A stretch of 39,745 bases of DNA. Source: Deltaproteobacteria bacterium. GTDB lineage: Bacteria > Desulfobacterota > Desulfuromonadia > Geobacterales > Geobacteraceae. The translations under genes were made by a program, and so were the position numbers. The notes beneath the pieces are model-generated. The model was not told where the DNA came from. It searched no databases and was given only the letters and a program-made list of their open reading frames with translations. The stretch lies in NCBI GenBank assembly GCA_021847245.1, contig JAJZUC010000018.1, positions 1 through 39,745 of the forward strand. Direction: 5' to 3'. Shown here one piece after another: positions 15,165 through 24,982 of the stretch (positions are counted from its first letter, which is position 1; the number at the start of each line of letters is the position of its first letter).

Positions 15165-15992
15165 ATGCTCGAAGAGGACGTGGAGAGAACAGGCGAAGCG
15201 ACTGACAACAATGAAGAGGAGCCGGGAAAAGACCGTCAGTTCGTGACGGCCCTGGCCCGTGGTCTCGAGGTGTTGCGTTGTTTCAAGCCGGGCGAGCAGT
15301 TCCTCGGCAACCAGGAAATCGCCAAACGCACCGACCTTCCCAAGCCGACGGTTTCCCGGCTCACCTACACCTTGACCCAACTGGGATTCCTGAACTACTC
15401 CGAAGTCCTCGGCAAGTATTCCCTGGGAACGGGTGTCCTGTCGATCGGCAACGCCTTTCTCTCCAACATGAACATCCGCCAGGTCGCCCGCCCCCTCATG
15501 CAGGAACTGGCCGACCACGCCCACGCCTCGGTGGCGCTCGGCGCCCGCGACCGACTCGAAATGGTCTACATCGAGAACTGCCGCAGCAGCGCCACCTCCT
15601 TTACCCTGAACCTCGACGTCAACTCGCGCATTCCAATCGCCACGACCGCCATGGGGAGGGCGTACATCTGCGGTCTGCCGGAAGGGCAGAGGGACCATCT
15701 CCTCGACCAGATCAAGGCACGCAACGAAGAAGAGTGGCCGAGAATAAAGACCCACCTCGAACAGGCGTTCAGGGATTACCAGGAAAAGGGCTTTTGCCTG
15801 TCGGTCGGCGACTGGCAGAAGGATGTCAACGCCGTTGCCGTTCCCTTCATCCCGGTGAACGGCTCCGACGTCCTCTCCTTCAACTGCGGAGGCCCCGCCT
15901 TCCACATACGGCGCCACATGCTCGAGGACGACATCGGGCCGCGCCTCGTGGCCCTCGTCAGAAATGTCCACGCCGCCTTAAGCCGGCAGTAG
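15165..15992 (+). CDS. IclR-family transcriptional regulator
   Basis: A 275-residue regulator. After an acidic tail of about 22 residues comes the winged HTH (FVTALARGLEVLRCF, then NQEIAKRTDLPKPTVSRLTYTL at about 49-70). The C-terminal IclR effector domain follows (RQVARPLMQELADHAHASVALGARD, IATTAMGRAYICGLPE, and the NAVAVPFIPVNG and FNCGGPAF segments). ATG 15165 has GGGGAGAGG upstream; a TTG at 15138 in frame lacks one. It is the only transcription factor in the window and lies between the glutaryl-CoA and liv/beta-oxidation operons. IclR proteins often control aromatic and organic acid catabolism and bind short palindromes; the operators O1-O5 are candidates. The ligand is unknown. Confidence 0.93.
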   Translation: MLEEDVERTGEATDNNEEEPGKDRQFVTALARGLEVLRCFKPGEQFLGNQEIAKRTDLPKPTVSRLTYTLTQLGFLNYSEVLGKYSLGTGVLSIGNAFLSNMNIRQVARPLMQELADHAHASVALGARDRLEMVYIENCRSSATSFTLNLDVNSRIPIATTAMGRAYICGLPEGQRDHLLDQIKARNEEEWPRIKTHLEQAFRDYQEKGFCLSVGDWQKDVNAVAVPFIPVNGSDVLSFNCGGPAFHIRRHMLEDDIGPRLVALVRNVHAALSRQ

Positions 15993-16020
15993 GGGCGGCC
16001 CCTGCACAACGGTTCATCCC

Positions 16021-16056
16021 GAATCCGTGAGACGGGCTCCCCGGGCTCACGGATTC
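16021..16056. terminator. Bidirectional hairpin between the convergent IclR and tesB genes
   Basis: GAATCCGTGAG (16021-16031) and CTCACGGATTC (16046-16056) form a perfect 11-bp stem between the two convergent stops (15992 and 16066). There is no clear T-run on either side, so termination may be inefficient or assisted by Rho, but position and symmetry fit a shared terminator. Confidence 0.65.
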
Positions 16057-16065
16057 ACACTCATC

Positions 16066-16926
16066 TCACCCCACCCGCATCAGCCCCTCCTGGGCGACGG
16101 AGGCGACGAGCGTCCCGTCGCGGCTAAAGATGTTCCCCAACGCAAAACCGCGCGAGCCGGAGGCGCTCGGACTCTCCGTCACATACAGCAACCACTGGTC
16201 GGCGCGGAAATCGCGGTGGAACCACATGGCGTGATCGATGCTGGCGGCATGGACGTTTTTCTGCCTGAACGATATCTCGTGGGTGAGGCTGGCCGTGCGC
16301 AGGAGCCCAAAGTCCGAGGCGTAGGCCAGCACTGCCTGATGGAGACCCGGGTCGTCGGGGATCCGACCCACCGCCCGAAACCAGATTTTCTGCGCCGGGG
16401 GCTGTCTCCCGAGCTTGTACGGATTGGCCGGCTCCACCGGCCGGATCTCTATGGGAAGTTCGCGGAGCCCCTTCTGTCCGAATCCGAATCTTTCCGGGTC
16501 CAGTTCGGCCATCTTCCTGCGGAGATCCACCAGTGACGGCAGCCCCTCGGGACCGGGCACGTCGGGCATCGGGGTCTGGTGCTCGAGTCCCCCCTCATCG
16601 ATCTGGAATGAGGCCGCCATAGTGAAAATGGGCTCCCCGTGCTGGATTGCCACGATCCGGCGCGTTGAAAAACTGCGCCCGTCGCGGATGCGGTCGACAT
16701 CGTAGACGATCGGCGCCGTCATGTCCCCGGGGCGCAGAAAATATGCATGAAGGGAATGGGCGCGGCGTCCGGCGACGGTCCGGCCGGCCGCAACCAGCGC
16801 CTGCCCCAGAACCTGGCCGCCGAAAACGCTTATCCCCCCAAGGTCCAGACTCCCTCCCCGGAAAAGGTTCTCCTCGATCCTCTCGAGGTCGAGCAGATTC
16901 AGCAACTCCTGCAGGATTTCGTTCAT
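16066..16926 (-). CDS. tesB: Acyl-CoA thioesterase II
   Basis: A 286-residue double hot-dog thioesterase, the same length as E. coli TesB and alignable throughout: NLLDLERIEENLFRG, FGGQVLGQALVAAGRTV, HSLHAYFLRPGD, DGRSFSTRRIVAIQ and, near the end, ASIDHAMWFHRDF and LVASVAQEGLMR. The active-site Asp lies in the IDHAMWFHR segment. Start ATG 16926 is chosen because it aligns with the TesB start; a GTG at 16944 is in frame. It is the last gene of the long minus-strand run. It would release free acids from acyl-CoA, possibly recovering CoA from dead-end intermediates. Confidence 0.94.
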   Translation of the reverse strand: MNEILQELLNLLDLERIEENLFRGGSLDLGGISVFGGQVLGQALVAAGRTVAGRRAHSLHAYFLRPGDMTAPIVYDVDRIRDGRSFSTRRIVAIQHGEPIFTMAASFQIDEGGLEHQTPMPDVPGPEGLPSLVDLRRKMAELDPERFGFGQKGLRELPIEIRPVEPANPYKLGRQPPAQKIWFRAVGRIPDDPGLHQAVLAYASDFGLLRTASLTHEISFRQKNVHAASIDHAMWFHRDFRADQWLLYVTESPSASGSRGFALGNIFSRDGTLVASVAQEGLMRVG

Positions 16927-16988
16927 CGCAAAAACACCCCCCACCCTGAAGGTTTATTCTAAATAGTTTAACACTTGTAGCCGGGACC

Positions 16989-18458
16989 TCACCCTACACC
17001 TTTTTCGCAGACCTCCCGGGCCGAGCCGGGGAGCGGTTCGGCTGCGGAGAAGGTACGCTGGAAAATCCAGGCCGCACACGCCACCATGCCGAAGAAAAGC
17101 ACAAAGACGTTGCTGTATCCCTCAGCCCGCGGTGCCACGAACGGGTTGAACGCCGGGCCGTTGGCGAACGACTCGATGATGCGGCCGGCAACTGCGGCCC
17201 CGAAGGTTCCGGAGACGAAGAAGGTGAGGTTGTACATCCCCATGCCGACGCCGCTCTGGTTCGGGGAAAGGGTCAGGGAAACGGTCTTTGCCAGCGATGA
17301 CTGGACGATCGAAAAACCGGAGTAGCTGACGATGAGCCCCATGGTGATGAACTGCGGTCTCGTCCCGGCCAGCAGCGAGAGGAGGGAGTATCCGGCCAGG
17401 AGAAACCCCAGACCGATCTGGACCACCGTGACGCTCCCTATCCGGTCCGACAGCCTGCCGCCGACAAAGCTGAGGACTGCGGCGGTCATGGCCCCGGGAA
17501 AGATCACCACCCCGATCGCCTGGGTGTCGAGGTGATTAAGGTTGCGCAGCATCAGCGGGAGGGTGAACATCATGCCGAAGGCGGTCCCCAGGGCGAGAAA
17601 GAGCGTGAGGAGCCCGTTGCGGTAACGCCGGTCCCTGAAGAGGCCGGGGAGCATGAAGGGGGTATCCGCCCGATGGATGCGCAGGATGAACCCCGTCAGG
17701 AAGAGAAGCCCCGCGGGGAACCCCCAGAGGAAGGATTGCGCCACGAACGTGAGAAACGAAATGACCGTGGCGCCGAGGAGCGCCCCCCCCAGGAAATCGA
17801 AGCGCTCTTTCCGGCCTTTCTCGGCTGGGAGGAGCCGGTGGTAGAAGGGAATGGCAAGGAGCGTCGAGGAGGAGACGAGAAAGAGGTAGCGCCAGTGGAA
17901 GTTGCCGGCGATGAAGCCGCCGATGATCGGCCCGAAGGCCCCGCCGCAGGCGATGGTCGAGGAAACGGCGGCCAGGATCCTGCCGCGCATCGCCACCGGC
18001 ATGTACCGGATAGCCGTCAGCATGACCAGAGACGGTATGCACGACCCGCCGACCGCCTGGAGCAGGCGTCCCGCGATCAGCATCGGGAACCATCGGGAGA
18101 AAAACCCGACCAGTGACCCCGCATTGAACAGCAGCAGGCCGATGGTGATGAGGAGCTTTATCGGATAGACGTCGGCAAGCTTGCCGTAGGTGATCGCCCC
18201 CAGGCCGAAGGTCGCCACATATCCCGTCAGCACCCAGCTCACCTCCGGGGGGGTCAGATGGAACTGCCGCGAGATGTCGGGGATGGCCACATTGAACATG
18301 GTGGCGTTGAGGACCGAAAAGAAGAGCGTGTAGCAGAACACCGTCACGATGCGGGCGGGAAATTCCACGACGGCCGTCCCCGGCGCACCGGACGGCGCCG
18401 TTGCCGAGTGCCGCGCGGGCGTCGTCTGCCCGGTCTGTTCAGTGTCGCTTAATCGCAT
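16989..18458 (-). CDS. MFS transporter, DHA2-like drug/organic anion exporter
   Basis: A 489-residue membrane protein with 12-14 predicted helices. MFNVAIPDISRQFHLTPPEVSWVLTGYVATFGLGAITYGKLADVYPIK is the N-terminal family region with the GKLADVYP loop motif; IGGFIAGNFHWRYLFLVS is the motif C region of the DHA2 (14-helix) exporters; GRLSDRIG repeats the loop motif in the second half. Residues 1-35 are hydrophilic. Start ATG 18458 follows the upstream stop by 8 bases and has a weak ribosome-binding site, suggesting coupling to the nitroreductase gene. Homologues export drugs or organic acids; here it may expel a toxic intermediate or product. Confidence 0.85.
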   Translation of the reverse strand: MRLSDTEQTGQTTPARHSATAPSGAPGTAVVEFPARIVTVFCYTLFFSVLNATMFNVAIPDISRQFHLTPPEVSWVLTGYVATFGLGAITYGKLADVYPIKLLITIGLLLFNAGSLVGFFSRWFPMLIAGRLLQAVGGSCIPSLVMLTAIRYMPVAMRGRILAAVSSTIACGGAFGPIIGGFIAGNFHWRYLFLVSSSTLLAIPFYHRLLPAEKGRKERFDFLGGALLGATVISFLTFVAQSFLWGFPAGLLFLTGFILRIHRADTPFMLPGLFRDRRYRNGLLTLFLALGTAFGMMFTLPLMLRNLNHLDTQAIGVVIFPGAMTAAVLSFVGGRLSDRIGSVTVVQIGLGFLLAGYSLLSLLAGTRPQFITMGLIVSYSGFSIVQSSLAKTVSLTLSPNQSGVGMGMYNLTFFVSGTFGAAVAGRIIESFANGPAFNPFVAPRAEGYSNVFVLFFGMVACAAWIFQRTFSAAEPLPGSAREVCEKGVG

Positions 18459-18466
18459 ATGTGACG

Positions 18467-19282
18467 CTAATACCAGCTGATCCGGGGCCTGTTGCGCAGC
18501 GGCAGGCGGTGATACTCGTAGCGCGGGTAGCCGACCATGAGCGCTCCGAAGCAGATATGCCCTTCGGGAAGTCCGAGTGCCTGCTGCAAGGGGGGCCAGC
18601 TTCTCGCCGCAGCGGTGAAATACCCTCCCCAGCAGGTCCCGACCCCGAAGGAGGGGGCGGCCAGCTCCAGGTAACTCAGGGCGATGGGGCACGAGTTCGC
18701 GGCGAAGCGGTCATTCTGCGAATGGGCGATGATTATGTGGGGGGCGGAGCGGCAGATCCGGTCGATCCCCTTTTCCCAGGCAGCCACCACCCGGTCCAGG
18801 TTCATCCCCCTTGCCAGCTCAGGCGCTTCCCTGATGGTGTGGCGCATCCAGTCGATGACGAGCCCTGCCAGTTTCCGGACATCTTCGGTGGCGTAAACAA
18901 TGCGCCAGCTGACGGTCTGGGAGTTGTGCCCGGTGGGGGCATGGGAGGCAACTTCGATCAGCCTGGCAAGGACCTCCCGAGCCACGGTCTTCCCGGTGTA
19001 GGCGCGGATGGAGCGGCGGGCGCGCAGGAAGTGCTCCGCCCGTTCCGGGTCGAGGAGCCACTCCTTTCGCAACGGGGGACAATCCTCCGGGGTCATGCTC
19101 CGGTGGCTCAGGGCTCCCGGCGGGCAGATGGCGACGCAGTGGCCGCAGTCGATGCAGGCCTTTTCCGCCCCCTCGACGGGGGAAGGGACCCCGTCCCGGA
19201 GCTCGATGATCCTTGCGGGGCACGCCGCGACGCAGGCACCACACCGTGTGCAGCTATTCTCATCCACCACGAACAGGGGCAT
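18467..19282 (-). CDS. Nitroreductase-family flavoprotein with N-terminal 2x[4Fe-4S] ferredoxin domain
   Basis: A 271-residue fusion. Cys11/14/17/21 and Cys43/46/49/53 are two [4Fe-4S] motifs (CTRCGACVAACP and CIDCGHCVAICP). From residue about 85 the FMN-dependent nitroreductase fold begins with RARRSIRAYTGKTV, the FMN-phosphate binding RRS motif, followed by APTGHNSQ and the C-terminal GTCWGGYF. Such fusions are common in anaerobes and pass ferredoxin-level electrons to an FMN that reduces nitro, quinone or enone groups. It is cotranscribed with the MFS gene (8-base gap). The natural substrate is unknown. Confidence 0.9.
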   Translation of the reverse strand: MPLFVVDENSCTRCGACVAACPARIIELRDGVPSPVEGAEKACIDCGHCVAICPPGALSHRSMTPEDCPPLRKEWLLDPERAEHFLRARRSIRAYTGKTVAREVLARLIEVASHAPTGHNSQTVSWRIVYATEDVRKLAGLVIDWMRHTIREAPELARGMNLDRVVAAWEKGIDRICRSAPHIIIAHSQNDRFAANSCPIALSYLELAAPSFGVGTCWGGYFTAAARSWPPLQQALGLPEGHICFGALMVGYPRYEYHRLPLRNRPRISWY

Positions 19283-19328
19283 GATGTCGTTCTCCTTTTG
19301 AATTGCGCTACCGGCTGTCGGCGCCCCA

Positions 19329-20048
19329 CTAGCGGAAGCTGTGCAGTTCCGGCTCCTCCAGGTGCGGCGTTGCGTTGAACATGTCGAGGGCCATCCTGCC
19401 GCTGCTGAAGAGGAACTCGGTGATGGAGCTGTTGCGCACGCGCCAGTTGATGTCGATGCCGCTCACGGGGGGGGCGTTGACGGCCCGTTGTACCGTCGCC
19501 CCGATCGGCCCTCCCGAGGTGAAGACCACGACGCGGCGATTGCTGCCGGGGCGGCTCGTGATGCCGTCGATGGCGCGGTAGACCCGCGTGCGGAAACCCT
19601 GCCACGATTCCACCTGGGGCGAGGTGAGGGTACCCGCCACCCAGTGGGCCATGACGGCCTCGAACATCCGCTGGAAGTGGCGGTTTCGCTCCGGGGTGCC
19701 GGCATTGTCGCGGGCGTTTTCCACCAGCCGGCAAAACTCCACATCCCTAGCCTCCAGCTGAGGGGCGAGAAGGGCCAGGATGCCGGCGCCGTCGTACTCG
19801 TTCAGGTCCGCTGTGGTCTGGAGCCCCGGCCACGGCAGGCCGGCCTCGGCGTAGCGCTCCCCGACGATCTCGGCGGTCCGCCGCTGCCTGACCAGTGAGC
19901 CGCTGTAGACCTCATCGAAGGCGACCCGCCGGCGGATCCAGAAGTCGGCAAGCCGGCCGGCCTGGAGCTCTCCCAGCGGGGAGAGTCGGTCGGTCTCCTT
20001 TTCGAACGGTGTGGCCTGTCCGTGACGGACCAGCGTGAGAACGCCCAT
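19329..20048 (-). CDS. Histidine phosphatase (PGAM-like) family protein lacking the second catalytic His
   Basis: A 239-residue member of the phosphoglycerate-mutase-like superfamily. LVRHGQA places the phospho-accepting His at 9. Where most members have a second His (VSHGG), this protein has FTSGGPIG, with Ser178 in its place. The rest of the fold, including VYSGSLVRQRRTAEI and WQGFRTRVYRAID, looks intact, so it may be a conserved subfamily with altered chemistry rather than a decayed copy. It follows the APH-fold kinase gene by 12 bases in the same operon. A phosphatase or phosphotransfer role on a phosphorylated acyl-CoA intermediate is possible but unproven. Confidence 0.85.
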   Translation of the reverse strand: MGVLTLVRHGQATPFEKETDRLSPLGELQAGRLADFWIRRRVAFDEVYSGSLVRQRRTAEIVGERYAEAGLPWPGLQTTADLNEYDGAGILALLAPQLEARDVEFCRLVENARDNAGTPERNRHFQRMFEAVMAHWVAGTLTSPQVESWQGFRTRVYRAIDGITSRPGSNRRVVVFTSGGPIGATVQRAVNAPPVSGIDINWRVRNSSITEFLFSSGRMALDMFNATPHLEEPELHSFR

Positions 20049-20060
20049 TTCCCTATCCCT

Positions 20061-21158
20061 TCATGCGGATGCCGTGGCGAAGGCCACCGGGCTTCCCCTA
20101 TCCATCCGCGCGACGAGTTCCGCTGCCGCCTCCACCAGTGCCCGGATGCGCAGGTGATAGTTCCTGAACCGCTGGTCCCTGGTCTGCCCCCTGACATAGC
20201 GGAAATGGATCTGCCGCAGGATCACGGCAAGCTTCAAAATGCCGAAGACCTCGTACCAGCCGATGTGCGAGAGGTCGAAGCCGGTCTGCCGGGCGTATCT
20301 CTCGAGAAACTCCTCGCGGGAGAGCCACCCAGGCTTGTCGAAGAGCGGCTGCCGCCATTCTCCTGGTGCCCCCCGCTGCAGATAGTAGCAGAGGGTGAGC
20401 CCCAGGTCGACCAGCGGGTCGCCGACAGTCGCCATTTCCCAGTCGAGCACCGCGATGATGCGGCCCGCATCGTGGGGGTCGAGCATCACGTTGTCCACCC
20501 GGAAGTCGTTATGGATCAGGGATGCCCTGCCGGATACCGGCATCTCGTCGGTGAGCCGGAAGATGACTCGGTCCATCTCCGGCAACGGTTCGATCTCGGC
20601 ACGGTACCAGCGGTCGATCCAGCCGTGCAGGTGCCGCTCCAGGAATCCCTCGGGCCTGCCGATGGAGACAAGCCCGGTGCCAAAGACGTCGAGGGAGTGC
20701 ATCCCGGCCAGACAATCCACGAACGCCCGGCTCACCCGCGCCTCGGCATCGGCAACCCCGGCGAATTCATCGGGCATGGTGGTGCGGACCACGACCCCGT
20801 GGCGGCGCTCCATCAGATAGAAGGGGGCCCCGATGACGGAGGGATCCTCGCAGAGGATTATAACCTCGGGGACGAGGGGAAAGACGGGGTGCAATCTCTC
20901 CAGAAGCCGGTATTCACGCACCATGTCGTGGGCCCTGGGGGCCAGGGGGCCAAGGGGGGCGCGCCGCAGCACATAGTCCGTGTCGCCGGCGCGGATGAGG
21001 TAGGTCAGGTTCGAGCGCCCGCCGGTAAACTGCCTGATTTCCATGCCGTCTTCCACGCCGGTAATCCTGCCGCGCAGATATTGGCGCAGGGCCGCGTGGT
21101 CCAGCTCTTCCCCTTCCCTTACGGGGGCGGTATCCGTGTCCATTTTCGTAACTATCAT
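20061..21158 (-). CDS. APH-fold phosphotransferase related to the ACAD10/11 kinase domain and LvaA
   Basis: A 365-residue protein-kinase-like (choline/aminoglycoside phosphotransferase) enzyme. The catalytic loop is HNDFRVDN (His216, Asp218, Asn223) and the Mg-binding motif LDWEMATVGDP (Asp239), matching the kinase domain of ACAD10/11 (GDFRLDN, LDWELSTIG). In ACAD10/11 and in the bacterial levulinate (Lva) pathway this kinase phosphorylates the 4-hydroxyl of 4-hydroxyacyl-CoA. ATG 21158 has GGAGGAGCCA just upstream and overlaps the preceding stop (ATGA). The ACAD10/11-like dehydrogenase at 22925-24136 lies two genes upstream, supporting a shared pathway. The substrate remains inferred. Confidence 0.87.
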   Translation of the reverse strand: MIVTKMDTDTAPVREGEELDHAALRQYLRGRITGVEDGMEIRQFTGGRSNLTYLIRAGDTDYVLRRAPLGPLAPRAHDMVREYRLLERLHPVFPLVPEVIILCEDPSVIGAPFYLMERRHGVVVRTTMPDEFAGVADAEARVSRAFVDCLAGMHSLDVFGTGLVSIGRPEGFLERHLHGWIDRWYRAEIEPLPEMDRVIFRLTDEMPVSGRASLIHNDFRVDNVMLDPHDAGRIIAVLDWEMATVGDPLVDLGLTLCYYLQRGAPGEWRQPLFDKPGWLSREEFLERYARQTGFDLSHIGWYEVFGILKLAVILRQIHFRYVRGQTRDQRFRNYHLRIRALVEAAAELVARMDRGSPVAFATASA

Positions 21159-21892
21159 TGGCTCCTCCGGGCACCCCGTCGCGAGGGGAGATACCGGCAC
21201 AGCATCCTCTCCATGCTGGTACTGCGGCTTTCGAGGTGGGCCGGGTCGTAGAAGCTGAGGTTTGTCGCACGGACCACCCACCTCCCCTCCAGGGAATCGT
21301 TAAGGTCAAGGATGTTGACGCAGGCCGGGGCCTGCTCGAAGTGGCCGAAGAAGCTGCGCCCGCCGCCGGTCAGGGCGTACGACAGGATGGCCCGGTTGAC
21401 CGCGCCGTGGAGCACCATCAGCAGGGTGTTCCATGTGGGGTCGGCCGTCAGTTTCTCGATCCCCGGCACCACCCGGTCGAGGAGGGCGCCGAAGGTCTCT
21501 CCCCCCATGAAAGGGGTCCCTTCGTCTTTTTCACCGCGGAAGGCGCCGGCAATGGTGCGGTCGAGCTCGTCATCGGGAATCGCCGCCAGGTCGCCGCGAC
21601 GGATCTCCTGAAACTCCTCCCGAATCTCGATGGGAAGATGGCGCGACCCCAGCACGATCCGGGCAGTCTCCAGCGTGCGGGGAAGCCCGCTCACCACCAC
21701 CCTGTCGAAGGCGACATCCTCCAGGGCCCGGGCCACCACCCGGGCCTGTCTCTGCCCCCGCTCGGTCAGCGACGCAGTGGCCGGAGGAAACGGGTTTCCC
21801 GCGGCGTCGAAATAGGCGGCCTCGCCGTGACGCAACAGATAGATGCGCCGCACATGGGTATCTGAATATTGCGGAATTGGCTCTCTCTTCAT
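21155..21892 (-). CDS. Histidine phosphatase (PGAM-like) family protein
   Basis: A 245-residue histidine phosphatase with both catalytic residues: LLRHGEA (His22) and MVLHGAVNRAI (His162), plus Glu-containing GETFGALLDRV. Unlike the paralogue at 19329-20048 it should be catalytically complete. ATG 21892 has GAGG 8 bases upstream; an in-frame ATG at 21922 abuts the upstream stop and is an alternative. The stop overlaps the start of the kinase gene (ATGA), so phosphatase and kinase are translationally coupled. The pairing suggests control or turnover of the same phosphorylated intermediate. Confidence 0.87.
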   Translation of the reverse strand: MKREPIPQYSDTHVRRIYLLRHGEAAYFDAAGNPFPPATASLTERGQRQARVVARALEDVAFDRVVVSGLPRTLETARIVLGSRHLPIEIREEFQEIRRGDLAAIPDDELDRTIAGAFRGEKDEGTPFMGGETFGALLDRVVPGIEKLTADPTWNTLLMVLHGAVNRAILSYALTGGGRSFFGHFEQAPACVNILDLNDSLEGRWVVRATNLSFYDPAHLESRSTSMERMLCRYLPSRRGARRSQ

Positions 21893-21921
21893 CGCTCGTG
21901 CCTCGTCATAATCTCTTCCCA

Positions 21922-22908
21922 TCACGGTATCAGCACGGCCTTGCCGTAGGTATTCCGACCGCTGAGATCGATCAGCGCCCGGGGGGCGTCGGCCAGGGGG
22001 TACTCCCGGCAGACCACCGGCCTGATCTCGCCCCGTTCGTACATGGCGAAAAGATCGGCAAAGACGGCCTTCGCCAGCTCGGGGTCCCGGTTCCTGCGCT
22101 CACCCCACAGGACCCCTATGGCACTGGCGCTCTTCAGGAGGAGGCGGTTGGCCGGGATTGCCGGTATCCGCCCCCCGGCAAAGCCGACGATCAGAAGCCT
22201 TCCGCCCCAGGCGAGGCACTTTAGGCTGAGATCGGTCACCTCTCCCCCGACCGGATCGTAGATGATGTCGGCGCCCCGGCCTTCGGTGAACTCCTTCACC
22301 CTCTCCACCCACGGCTCGCTCAGGTAGTCGATGGCGAGATCGGCCCCGTGCTCGCGGCAGATGACCGTCTTCTCCGGGCCTCCGGCAGTGGCGATGACCC
22401 TCCCTCCCCAGGCCTTGGCGAGCTGGATGGCGGCAAGCCCCACCCCGCCGGCCCCGGCATGGACGAGCACCACCTCGCCGGCCCGCATGCCGGCGCTATG
22501 ACGCAGCGCCGAGTAGGAGGTGGGGAAGACGGTCGGAAAGGCCGAACCTTCGACCGCAGTCATGGAATCGGGGATCGGGACGACCTTGATGTCGTCCACC
22601 AGCGCATACTCGGCGAAACCGCCATGGCCGATGTTTCCCAAGACCCGTTCCCCCAGCCGGAATCGGGAACCGGCTCCCGCATACACGATGGTCCCCGCGA
22701 CCTCCACCCCCGGAGTGAACGGAAACGGCGGCTTCACCTGGTAGCGTCCCTGGATCATCAGGGTATCGAGGAAGTTGAGCGCCGCCGATTCGACCCGCAC
22801 CAGCACCTGGCCGCGCCCAGGCTCAGGGATGGGGATGTCGGCGAACTCCATCTCCTCCGGCCTGCACCACCGTCGTACCACCCATGCCTTCATCGTCGAG
22901 TCATTCAC
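21922..22908 (-). CDS. NADPH:quinone oxidoreductase-type medium-chain reductase (zinc-independent MDR)
   Basis: A 328-residue MDR protein starting at GTG 22908, with GGAGG seven bases upstream. NFLDTLMIQGRYQVKPPFPFTPGVEVAG is the quinone-reductase-like catalytic domain, without zinc-binding Cys clusters; HAGAGGVGLAAIQLAK is the NADPH Rossmann loop; the C-terminus ends GRNTYGKAVLIP. Family members reduce quinones, enals or 2-enoyl thioesters (crotonyl-CoA-reductase-like). It follows the ACAD gene and is closely packed with the phosphatase/kinase genes. Its place suggests handling of an unsaturated or carbonyl intermediate. Confidence 0.9.
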   Translation of the reverse strand: MNDSTMKAWVVRRWCRPEEMEFADIPIPEPGRGQVLVRVESAALNFLDTLMIQGRYQVKPPFPFTPGVEVAGTIVYAGAGSRFRLGERVLGNIGHGGFAEYALVDDIKVVPIPDSMTAVEGSAFPTVFPTSYSALRHSAGMRAGEVVLVHAGAGGVGLAAIQLAKAWGGRVIATAGGPEKTVICREHGADLAIDYLSEPWVERVKEFTEGRGADIIYDPVGGEVTDLSLKCLAWGGRLLIVGFAGGRIPAIPANRLLLKSASAIGVLWGERRNRDPELAKAVFADLFAMYERGEIRPVVCREYPLADAPRALIDLSGRNTYGKAVLIP

Positions 22909-22924
22909 CGTCTGCCTCCAGGGT

Positions 22925-24136
<1,212 letters not shown>

Positions 24137-24171
24137 GTCTCGTTCCTTCCTTTCCTTGACCGTAGTGTGGA

Positions 24172-24957
24172 TCATTTGAACCGGGAAAAATCCGGCTTTC
24201 TCCGTTCCGCGAACGCCTGGAATGCCTCGGCGGCCTCCGGTGATCTCAGCCGCTCGCCGAAATGGGCGATCTCCTCCTCCATGACGGTCATGACGGCCAC
24301 CTCCCGGGCGCGCTTCATGAGCGCCTTAGTGAGACGCACCGAGGCTGGAGGCTGGGCCGCCAGTTGCCGGGCCTTGCCAAAGGCCGTCTCCAGCAGTTCC
24401 GCATCGGCGCACACCCCGTTGACGATGCCTAACTCACGGGCGCTCTCCGCCCCGAAGGGTTCCCCCAGGAGGAGCAGCTCCGCGGCCCGCTGGTGCCCCA
24501 TCAGAAGCGGCAGGAGCACGCTGGAGCCGAGTTCCGGGCAGAGCCCCAGGTTGACGAAGGGGAGCTGGAAACGGGCGCCGGTTCCGGCATAGACCAGGTC
24601 GCAGTGGAGGAGCATGGTGGTGCCGATGCCGACCGCCACGCCGCTCACCGCCGCCACAACCGGTTTCTTCGCCCGGCTGATCGCGGGCATGAACGGATTG
24701 CGCTCGCGTTCCCGGTCACTTGTAGAGGCATCCCTGAAGTCGGCCAGGTCATTGCCACTGGTAAAACAGTCGCCGGTGCCGGTGATCAGGATGACGCGCA
24801 CCGCATCGTCGGCGTCGGCCTGTGCGATGGCGTCGGCCATGATCCGGTACATGGCGCGGGTAAGGGCGTTCTTCTTCTCCGGGCGGTTCATCCGGATGCA
24901 GAGGACCCCTTCCCGGGATTCGACCAGGATATGCTGTGTGCCGTCGGCTTCGCTCAT
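24172..24957 (-). CDS. Crotonase-fold enoyl-CoA isomerase/hydratase, probably isomerase
   Basis: A 261-residue crotonase-superfamily protein. The oxyanion-hole stretches are [10 protein letters not shown] and [15 protein letters not shown]. The first catalytic Glu of true hydratases (GGGCE in FadB) is absent there; the second is present in [10 protein letters not shown] (Glu142). One Glu at this site is the pattern of delta3-delta2-enoyl-CoA isomerases such as ECI2. ATG 24957 has GGAGGAAAA upstream. Located next to the ACAD10/11-like enzyme, it could move the double bond of a 3-enoyl-CoA into the 2 position for beta-oxidation. A hydratase role is not excluded. Confidence 0.9.
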   Translation of the reverse strand: MSEADGTQHILVESREGVLCIRMNRPEKKNALTRAMYRIMADAIAQADADDAVRVILITGTGDCFTSGNDLADFRDASTSDRERERNPFMPAISRAKKPVVAAVSGVAVGIGTTMLLHCDLVYAGTGARFQLPFVNLGLCPELGSSVLLPLLMGHQRAAELLLLGEPFGAESARELGIVNGVCADAELLETAFGKARQLAAQPPASVRLTKALMKRAREVAVMTVMEEEIAHFGERLRSPEAAEAFQAFAERRKPDFSRFK

Positions 24958-24982
24958 GCCATTTTCCTCCATCAGCCTGTGG

